From Microcoleus asticus IPMA8 (GTDB lineage: Bacteria > Cyanobacteriota > Cyanobacteriia > Cyanobacteriales > Microcoleaceae), in contig NZ_SRRZ01000012.1 in assembly GCF_013179805.1 (NCBI RefSeq), positions 21,469 through 85,468 on the forward strand: a DNA stretch of 64,000 nucleotides. The letters are read 5' to 3'. The notes under the pieces were generated by a model. That model made no database searches. It saw only the letters and a program-made list of their open reading frames with translations, and was not told where the DNA came from. Each line of letters begins with the position of its first letter. Within the stretch, counting starts at the first letter, position 1. Shown here piece by piece: positions 58,372-64,000 of the stretch. The translations under genes were made by a program, and so were the position numbers.

Positions 58372-58944
58372 ATGCGAAAGTTAAACAGTTCAAAGTTGGT
58401 CGCGTTACTAATTGGCACAGCAGTCATTTTTTTGATTTTGGTAACATCAGTTAGCGCTCAAGCGAAACTCACAGAGCGATCGAAACTAGCAATTAATGGA
58501 ATAGGGCCAATTCGGGTAGGTATGACAGTTGATGAAGCGTCACAATCTGCTGGGATTAGATTAATTAGAATTGGGAGTGGTGGTCTTGACGAGTATCAGT
58601 GCTCCTACGTTCAACCACAAGGAGAGCCAAAGGGAATTAGCTTTATGGTAACAAAGGGCCGCATTGCCAGAGTGGATATTAGCAGCAAGCGCATTACCAC
58701 CATCAAAGGAGCTAGAATCGGGGATAATGAAAACCGAATTTTATCTTTATATCCAGGGCAAATTAAAGCAAAACCTCATCCTTATGTAAGCCGCCCACCT
58801 GACAATGGAAAATATCTAACTTTCGTACCTAAAGATGCGGTTGATAAAAACTACCGCCTAATTTTTGAGACTAGCAAAAATCGTGTAGATAGGTTCCGTT
58901 CGGGTAAACTTCCTGAAGTTGAGTATATAGAAGGCTGTTCGTAA
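58372..58944 (+). CDS. secreted protein of unknown function
   Basis: A 190-residue protein with a cleavable signal peptide (VALLIGTAVIFLILVTSVSA, cleavage near AQA) and a mature part of mixed strands: INGIGPIRVGMTVDEASQSA, GISFMVTKGRIARVDISSKR and GARIGDNENRILSLYPGQIK. The order GIGPIRVGMT...EA...G resembles small bacterial secreted proteins often annotated as unknown. Two cysteines (QCSYV and the C-terminal GCS) could form a disulfide. AAGGAGG lies 11 bases before the ATG. Confidence 0.75.
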   Translation: MRKLNSSKLVALLIGTAVIFLILVTSVSAQAKLTERSKLAINGIGPIRVGMTVDEASQSAGIRLIRIGSGGLDEYQCSYVQPQGEPKGISFMVTKGRIARVDISSKRITTIKGARIGDNENRILSLYPGQIKAKPHPYVSRPPDNGKYLTFVPKDAVDKNYRLIFETSKNRVDRFRSGKLPEVEYIEGCS

Positions 58945-59067
58945 TAGGCTCAAAAAACTCTTAATCCTGTGACATCCACCTCAACAGCCGACAGCACTTT
59001 GGGTTCCATCTCGTACAAATTATTCAGAACAAGCTTGGCATCGGAAAACACGAAATACTCGGTCAAA

Positions 59068-59222
59068 CGATTTTAGATTTTAGATTTTAGATTTTAGATT
59101 TTAGATTAAAGAATTGAAGCATTGACCCCACGGATAAATTCGGGGGTTCCTTTATCAGATACAGGTTTTTTATTTCTAGACGGATGAATCCGGAGGCTTG
59201 TATCCTGGATGCTTTCGGTCAG
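59068..59222 (-). repeat. ~150 bp dispersed repeat, copy B
   Basis: Read on the minus strand, this is the same as 28895-29042 except for a few substitutions and one extra heptad (five TAAAATC instead of four). A short minus-strand frame (59106-59312) runs through it, but its C-terminal half is repeat DNA and it is not taken as a gene. Confidence 0.85.
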
Positions 59223-59440
59223 CGTGGCGCTGCGGTAATTAAACGCTTTGTAGTCGATCGCCCAATCCTTGAAATCGAGATTTCGATCGCCCGCAATAGC
59301 CAACAGATGCAAAAATAATTAGAGACTACTTAACATCAGTCCCAGTTTAAAAAAAGAATGCAACTGTAAGCCCTTGCTCCAAACCCTCATAAAAGCAGTG
59401 ATTTCCCATCAAAAATCTCAAATCGAAAATCGAAAATAGC

Positions 59441-60229
59441 ATGAGTCCCAGCTTGCGAACAGTTACTGCTACCAGGTATGTCACTCCCTTGCGCGAGGGC
59501 GGATCGCTGCCGGCGATCGTTGAAGCAGATGATGATGGTATGTACGTGCTCAAATTTCGCGGTGCCGGCCAGGGAGCCAAATCTCTGATCGCCGAGCTAG
59601 TGGCGGGAGAGATTGCTCGCGCCTCCGGGCTCCCAATCCCCGAACTCGTCTTTGTTGAACTCGATCCCGAACTGGCTCGGACTGAGCCCGATCCGGAAAT
59701 TCAAGATTTGATCCGAGCAAGTGCTGGCCTCAACCTCGCCCTCGACTATCTCCCGGGCTCTATCACCTTTGACCCGATAGCGGGCAAGTCCGAGGCGGAT
59801 TTGGCCTCAGAAATCGTCTGGTTCGATGCTTTTGTGACCAACATCGATCGCACGCCGCGCAATGCAAATATGCTGGTATGGCACCGCCGGCTTTGGCTGA
59901 TCGATCACGGTGCAGCCCTCTACTTCCACCACACCTGGAAAGATTATCTCTCGCGCAGCCGCGATCGTTTTCCCCCAATCAAAGACCACGTTCTGCTGCG
60001 TTTTGCGAGCACGCTGGAAGCGGCAAATTCAAAGATGACTCAAAGGCTAACGCCGGACATCATTCGCAACATCGTTAAATTAATTCCTGATGCTTGGCTG
60101 GTGGGAGAATCTCCTTTCAGCGATAGCAACGAACATCGGAATGCTTATATCGAGTACCTGCTAAATCGGCTAGAATCACCACATATTTTTTTGGAGGAGG
60201 CGATTAGTGCCCGATCGATTTCTGTATGA
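59441..60229 (+). CDS. HipA-like kinase family protein
   Basis: A 262-residue protein with the kinase core of the HipA-like family: the nucleotide Lys in MYVLKFRGAGQGAKSLIAEL near residue 38, the catalytic loop FVTNIDRTPRNANML with Asp136 and Asn143, and the metal-binding LIDHGAAL with Asp155. It lacks the N-terminal HipA_N domain and any HipB-like antitoxin gene. It overlaps the next gene by 23 bases; the pair HipA-like kinase plus DUF3037 recurs in bacteria as far as I recall. Whether it is a toxin, or a regulatory kinase, cannot be told. Confidence 0.85.
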   Translation: MSPSLRTVTATRYVTPLREGGSLPAIVEADDDGMYVLKFRGAGQGAKSLIAELVAGEIARASGLPIPELVFVELDPELARTEPDPEIQDLIRASAGLNLALDYLPGSITFDPIAGKSEADLASEIVWFDAFVTNIDRTPRNANMLVWHRRLWLIDHGAALYFHHTWKDYLSRSRDRFPPIKDHVLLRFASTLEAANSKMTQRLTPDIIRNIVKLIPDAWLVGESPFSDSNEHRNAYIEYLLNRLESPHIFLEEAISARSISV

Positions 60230-60671
60230 TTACGCCATTATTCGGGTCGTTCCCAAAGTTGAGCGCGAGGAGTTTATCAACGTGGGGGCGATCGTTTCTT
60301 GCGGTACGAAAAAATTCCTCGAAGCCCGTATCGAAATTGATGAACAGCGCTTGATGGCGATCGACTCAACGTTGGATCTGGAAATGATTCGCAACCACCT
60401 AGCAGTCATTCCCCTCATTTGTGCGGGCGGCAAGGAATCTGGCGCGATCGGTCAACTTCCCCACAGAGAGCGTTTTCACTGGCTCGTAGCACCCCGCAGC
60501 ACGATTGTTCAGACATCGCGGGTACACACTGGTTTTTGCCACAGTCTACCGGGTGCGATCGAACACTTGCTCGATACAATGGTGCGATCGTCAAGCCGAA
60601 AACCATCTGTAAACGCTCGGTTGCTAGCGGCTGGAATTGACACTCACGAGATGCGATCGCACTCTAGTTAG
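60207..60671 (+). CDS. DUF3037 family protein
   Basis: A 154-residue protein of the DUF3037 family: FLYDYAIIRVVPKVEREEFI, NVGAIVSCGTKKFLEARIEI and FHWLVAPRSTIVQTSRVHTG. The GTG start at 60207 is supported by GGAGGAGG 6 bases upstream, inside the end of the HipA-like gene. The strong overlap points to coupled translation. Its role is unknown; as partner of a HipA-like kinase it could be antitoxin, adaptor or substrate. C-terminal residues after about 125 are variable. Confidence 0.85.
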   Translation: MPDRFLYDYAIIRVVPKVEREEFINVGAIVSCGTKKFLEARIEIDEQRLMAIDSTLDLEMIRNHLAVIPLICAGGKESGAIGQLPHRERFHWLVAPRSTIVQTSRVHTGFCHSLPGAIEHLLDTMVRSSSRKPSVNARLLAAGIDTHEMRSHSS

Positions 60672-60800
60672 CGTCAGCTTGTCAGTTAGATGCTGCTTTG
60701 AGCTTGGTGAGCGATCTATCGATTTCTGAAAACACTCAGAATGTCCGAATTATTAATCTATGTATTCTCGACATCTGCGTGAATCAGCGTCAATCCCTTG

Positions 60801-60843
60801 TCATCTGCGGTTAATACATTCTCTTTTTTTTAACCGCAGATGA
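60801..60843. repeat. inverted repeat of the ATCTGCGGTTAA type
   Basis: TCATCTGCGGTTAA (60801-60814) and TTAACCGCAGATGA (60830-60843) form a 14-base stem with a T-rich loop. Similar CTGCGGTTAA motifs occur near 27040 and 55030. Confidence 0.75.
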
Positions 60844-60998
60844 GAGCAGATTAACACAGATTAACGCAGATGAATTAGATCGACTCCGGTTGCACCATCG
60901 GTGATTGTTGACTGTTGGCTGGATTTGACGCCCGACCATGCTACAGGATTTGATATAACTTTTATAAAGTCTTAGCCGCAGTTTCGTAAGGTAGAAAG

Positions 60999-61412
60999 AT
61001 GATGCAAATTGAACCGACAAATATGACTTTCCCTCTGTGGGGTTTAACAATTTTCATCCTGTGGACGATCGCGGTTGTTATCCTGCTGCTAACAGTCAGG
61101 ATTCGGCATCTATCTGCGGGCGGATCTGTAAAAGATTTCGGCACACAAAACGACGACAGCTTGCTTTGGCGACTATTTCGAGTACAATCCAACTTGATAG
61201 AAAACCTGCCTTTGTATTTGGGAGTTGTTTTCCTTCTAACCGTTAGGGGTGTTTCAGGAACAGCAGTAGATTTGCTGATTGTTGTGTACATCCTATTTCG
61301 GCTTGTACATTCAGCGATTCACATTGCTGGTCTCGATCCAAAGTTTCGGTTCTTCAGCTTACTAATTCAATTAAGCTGCTTGGTCGCCTTAACTATTATG
61401 GCAGTTTTCTAG
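60999..61412 (+). CDS. MAPEG-family membrane protein
   Basis: A 137-residue protein with four hydrophobic helices, of the MAPEG (microsomal glutathione S-transferase-like) family. The conserved VQSNLIENLPLYLGVVFLLT with the N-x-x-E-N-x-P pattern is at the second helix, and FRLVHSAIHIAGL follows. Eukaryotic members conjugate glutathione or make eicosanoids; bacterial members are mostly uncharacterised, possibly detoxifying. ATG 60999 (second ATG at 61002) gives the family length. Confidence 0.85.
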   Translation: MMQIEPTNMTFPLWGLTIFILWTIAVVILLLTVRIRHLSAGGSVKDFGTQNDDSLLWRLFRVQSNLIENLPLYLGVVFLLTVRGVSGTAVDLLIVVYILFRLVHSAIHIAGLDPKFRFFSLLIQLSCLVALTIMAVF

Positions 61413-61563
61413 TTGAGAAAATACGCAATTGCAACCTCTGTATAGTAGGGTGCGTCAGGGGCAAACCTTAATTCTTTCTTACACAGCGTAAGTCAGACGC
61501 ACCTTACAAGTCGATCGCCCCTGTGAAATTACTGCCTGTGATTTGGCTAAATTATCGAAGTTT

Positions 61564-62436
61564 ATGAACAGAATATCTCGTGCGATCGCTGTTGTTTTAA
61601 TTGTATTAGGCTGCATTACTTTTGTTTTACTTCAGCCACCGCAATCAGCCTTAACCGTGCCACCTGCTGTGCAAGAATCTCCGCCTCGCGGAGGAGATGT
61701 TGCTCAGACAGTGAATTTTGGACGGCACTTTCAAGAACTAGGAGTTGAAGGCTCGATCGCGATTTACGATTTGAACAGCGATCGGCTTTATCAACACAAC
61801 CCGCAGCGTAACGCCACAGCTTTTTTACCCGCATCTACATTTAAGATTCTCAACTCTCTGATTTCCTTAGAAACAGGGGTAATTTCAGATGAGATTGCCG
61901 TTCTAACTTGGGATGGAATTCAAAGGCAAATTCCCGCATGGAATCGAGACTTGAATATGAGAGAAGCCATAAAACTTTCCGCCGTTTGGTTTTACCAAGT
62001 TCTCGCCCGCCGAGTCGGGCACGAGCAAATGCAAAAATGGGTAGCTAAAGTCGGTTATGGCAACCAAAAAATCGGTAACAAAGACGATATTGACAAATTC
62101 TGGTTAGAGGGAGAACTGCGAATCACACCCAACGAGCAACTTCAATTTCTCCGCCGTCTATACAAAAACGACTTACCCTTTTCTGAGCGATCGCTGTCTC
62201 TGGTTAAAGACATCATAATTGTTGAACAAACTCCCGATTACACAATTAGGGCAAAGACAGGCTGGGCAAGGTTTGGAGAACAAACAAAGCCTCAAAATGG
62301 CTGGTATGTAGGTTATTTAGAAAAGAATAAAAATGTTTACTTTTTTGCTACAAACATTGACATCCGCAACAATAATGACGCATCTGCAAGAATCGAGTTG
62401 ACGCGCCGTTGCTTCAAAGATCTGGCGCTGCTGTAA
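61564..62436 (+). CDS. class D (OXA-type) beta-lactamase-like protein
   Basis: A 290-residue secreted or membrane-anchored serine hydrolase. An N-terminal hydrophobic segment (AIAVVLIVLGCITFVLL) is a signal peptide or anchor. The class D motifs are all present: STFK at residues 91-94 with nucleophile Ser91 and Lys94, SAV at 139-141, YGN at 165-167 and KTG at 231-233, with the following WARFGEQTKPQNGWYVGY. The ATG at 61564 is preferred to the TTG at 61543. A beta-lactamase or a penicillin-sensing role (BlaR-like sensor domain) is possible; no BlaR/MecR regulator is adjacent, and class D enzymes are known in cyanobacteria. Confidence 0.9.
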   Translation: MNRISRAIAVVLIVLGCITFVLLQPPQSALTVPPAVQESPPRGGDVAQTVNFGRHFQELGVEGSIAIYDLNSDRLYQHNPQRNATAFLPASTFKILNSLISLETGVISDEIAVLTWDGIQRQIPAWNRDLNMREAIKLSAVWFYQVLARRVGHEQMQKWVAKVGYGNQKIGNKDDIDKFWLEGELRITPNEQLQFLRRLYKNDLPFSERSLSLVKDIIIVEQTPDYTIRAKTGWARFGEQTKPQNGWYVGYLEKNKNVYFFATNIDIRNNNDASARIELTRRCFKDLALL

Positions 62437-62580
62437 GTGCGTTGTTTGTTCTCTAATATTCGCAAAAAGACCAGCGGGGCAGCTAACGGTGAGAGCCAAA
62501 ACACCGATTTATTCGATCCCTGAGTTCGATCGTAGGAAGCCGAGTCTTTTAAATCTTTTAGGACATACACCATTGGCTCA

Positions 62581-62683
62581 TATAGCAATCCTTGCAGGAG
62601 TCGTAAACTTTTTACCCCACCCCAACCCTCCCCTTAGTAAGGGGAGGGAGTAAGAAATTCACAAATGATTTAGGATTGCTATA
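62581..62683. mobile_element. MITE-like palindromic element, copy 2
   Basis: A 103-base copy of the element at 7889-7990: TATAGCAATCCT (62581-62592) at the left, AGGATTGCTATA (62672-62683) at the right, and the CCTCCCCTT/AAGGGGAGG hairpin between. It differs by a handful of bases, with the stretch after the left end (TGCAGGAGTCG versus AAATGAGTCG) the most altered. Confidence 0.85.
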
Positions 62684-62701
62684 TATATAGTTGCTATCGT
62701 G

Positions 62702-63247
62702 CTATATGTCATTTCTTCCAGCAAGGCGACAATCATCTAAGAGAGCATTAAGTTCTGCAACGACTAGCCAGGGGTTTCGACCTTTCAAACAAGCTACGAT
62801 TGCTGCTTCATAGGGATTTCTGCCAGTTTTTTTTACTGCTGCGATCGCCTGTTTGTTAGAGAATCCCCGCCCGCTGACCAACCAAGCAGCCAAAACCTGT
62901 CCTGTACGTCCGATCCCCCCAGAACAGTGAACTACCACCCGTTCGCCTTTGTTATTTGCAGATTCCAAGAACGGCAATATGCGATCGATTAAAATATCGC
63001 GATCGACCAATTCAAAGTCTGCAATCGGCGCCCAGCAAACTCGATCGCACCCAAAGATTTTTCGATATGTTGCCAGTAAATCAGTGTAGCGGATGAGTTG
63101 CGTCTGAGCCAGCAAACAGCAAACTTGCTTAATATTATGCCCCTGCATAAATTCAATCCAGCGAGCAACTTCTGCATCGCGGTATCCTGGTCTGGCTGCA
63201 CCAAACACAATTAATTCATTCTCTGAAGCCGCAGCGAATTTGTGCAT
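62702..63247 (-). CDS. protein tyrosine/dual-specificity phosphatase
   Basis: A 181-residue phosphatase with the CX5R loop: VVVHCSGGIGRTGQ, Cys108 and Arg114. A general-acid Asp is likely in WAPIADFELVD near 75-82. The N-terminal strand region ENELIVFGAARPGYRD and the final AAIVACLKGRNPWLV complete the fold. It may act on tyrosine-phosphorylated proteins or on small phosphates; the absence of adjacent kinases leaves the target open. Confidence 0.88.
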   Translation of the reverse strand: MHKFAAASENELIVFGAARPGYRDAEVARWIEFMQGHNIKQVCCLLAQTQLIRYTDLLATYRKIFGCDRVCWAPIADFELVDRDILIDRILPFLESANNKGERVVVHCSGGIGRTGQVLAAWLVSGRGFSNKQAIAAVKKTGRNPYEAAIVACLKGRNPWLVVAELNALLDDCRLAGRNDI

Positions 63248-63304
63248 ACTGTTTTCAATATTTTTACCTATAATTAAGAAAGACGCACAAACCCTGAATC
63301 AAAA

Positions 63305-63892
63305 ATGAAAAACAATAGCTCGATCGCTTTAATGAACTGGCTGCAACCCAAACCAGAAACCGTTTTGCTATGCGACTCAATTGCAGCAGCTTCTGACATG
63401 GCATTTATGCTCAACGGTGAGTGGGATGGGTGCAATAGTTTGGTGCTCCCTAAATCCGACAAGGTAGCAATTGAAGCAGCCGCTAGTTTGCTAGAGACAT
63501 CGTGGTGCTACCAAAATACTTGCGAACCGGTTTTAATTCGGCTGGAAGTTGACGAATTGCTGCGCCGTTATGCGATTGGAGACAGGTTTTTTATTAATGC
63601 TAACTTGCGATGCGCGCAATTGAGCGAACTTTGCTTGGAAAACATTGATTTGAGTTATGCTAAATTGAATTTGGCTAACCTCAGCGGCACTAATTTAAGC
63701 AAAGCCAACTTAATGGCGGCACAGATGCCAGCAACAAATTTGAGTGGCAGCAATTTGAGTAAATCGCAACTTGTGAGGGCGAATTTATCAGGAGCAAATT
63801 TATCGGATGCTAATCTCAGAGGTGCCGATATGAGTTATGCAGATTTAAGCAATGTTTGCTTAACAGGTGCTGATTTAATACCAATTTCCTAA
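63305..63892 (+). CDS. pentapeptide-repeat protein
   Basis: A 195-residue protein. Residues 1-95 are an ordered N-terminal region (NWLQPKPETVLLCDSIAAAS, DMAFMLNGEWDGCNSLVL) of unknown fold. From about residue 97 come about eighteen A(D/N)LxX pentapeptide repeats (ANLRC AQLSE LCLEN IDLSY AKLNL), building the right-handed quadrilateral beta helix. Pentapeptide proteins are abundant in cyanobacteria; functions range from DNA mimicry to thylakoid-associated roles. Confidence 0.85.
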   Translation: MKNNSSIALMNWLQPKPETVLLCDSIAAASDMAFMLNGEWDGCNSLVLPKSDKVAIEAAASLLETSWCYQNTCEPVLIRLEVDELLRRYAIGDRFFINANLRCAQLSELCLENIDLSYAKLNLANLSGTNLSKANLMAAQMPATNLSGSNLSKSQLVRANLSGANLSDANLRGADMSYADLSNVCLTGADLIPIS

Positions 63893-63894
63893 AG

Positions 63895-64000
63895 TCATGC
63901 TACAGATAGAGCATCTAAAATAAATTCCCATCCCGTCAAAGAAGCAATAACTTCCAACGTCAACTTATTTAACTCTTTTTGCAGCGCTGCTCTCAACTCT
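63895..64000 (-). CDS. C-terminal end of an unidentified gene (cut by window edge)
   Basis: On the minus strand an open frame ends at 63895 with TGA and is open to the window edge, reading ELRAALQKELNKLTLEVIAS and LTGWEFILDALSVA. The helical, well-composed sequence suggests a real gene whose body lies to the right. The family cannot be told. Confidence 0.5.
   Translation of the reverse strand, partial: ELRAALQKELNKLTLEVIASLTGWEFILDALSVA

Noticed and set aside
59106..59312. Minus-strand frame of 68 codons
   Set aside because: Its second half is the dispersed repeat; no homologous frame at the other copy.
1..64000. tRNA, rRNA and riboswitch candidates
   Set aside because: No cloverleaf with a T-arm consensus, rRNA segment or known riboswitch core was recognised by eye; a covariance-model scan would be needed to exclude them.

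Overview
The window reads as chromosomal DNA of a filamentous cyanobacterium, most likely of the Oscillatoriales (Microcoleus/Oscillatoria/Phormidium type). The reasons are frequent GCGATCGC (HIP1) octamers, a PsaK photosystem I subunit, an NdhB subunit of the photosynthetic NDH-1 complex, a phosphoketolase/acetate kinase pair, Uma2-type nucleases, a CHAT-domain hemagglutinin-like secreted protein, and many heptad repeat arrays (TAAAATC, AATTACC, CTTCCTT, AACAGTC) in the gaps. No rRNA, tRNA or CRISPR array was found.

Layout. 1-13 kb is a cell-envelope glycan region: the end of an ABC exporter, a GT4 and a GT10-like glycosyltransferase, an SUMF1-domain protein, three tandem GT8-like paralogues, a sugar-nucleotide epimerase, a UbiB-family kinase and a DegT-type sugar aminotransferase. 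13-29 kb is mixed housekeeping and regulation: a FetB-like permease, two Uma2 nucleases, a nitroreductase, a GntR-type regulator, a GAF-PAS-adenylate cyclase, a PepP-type peptidase, a broken small membrane protein gene, an Spx/ArsC-like protein, a peptide-exporter-like ABC protein, a methyltransferase and ndhB. 29-34.5 kb holds an unusual operon: two near-identical lipoprotein substrate-binding proteins made by tandem duplication, coupled to a membrane SpoIIE/RsbU-type phosphatase, followed by a decayed IS630 and a dead araC gene. 35-39 kb carries topA.

39.6-48.6 kb is the most interesting stretch. The acetyl-phosphate module (xfp, a histidine phosphatase, ackA) is bracketed and interrupted by two separate two-gene sets. 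Each set couples an OLD/AAA-type ATPase with a small nuclease-like partner: one has a PD-(D/E)XK-like signature, the other a TOPRIM/DUF3226-like one. Both look like antiviral effector pairs. psaK sits alone on the minus strand between the phosphatase and ackA.

48.6-54.8 kb has a truncated membrane gene, a 1598-residue secreted hemagglutinin-CHAT protein and a two-domain RNase HI. The 1.5 kb gap after it is a dead IS5-family transposase. 56-64 kb carries small accessory genes: DUF72, a DOPA-dioxygenase-like protein, a HipA-like kinase overlapping a DUF3037 gene, MAPEG, a class D beta-lactamase, a tyrosine-type phosphatase and a pentapeptide protein.

Two dispersed elements tie distant parts together: a ~102 bp MITE-like palindrome (7.9 and 62.6 kb) and a ~150 bp repeat in inverted orientation (28.9 and 59.1 kb, with a diverged fragment at 11.7 kb). 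All family names are from recognition of sequence motifs by eye; no database search was run.
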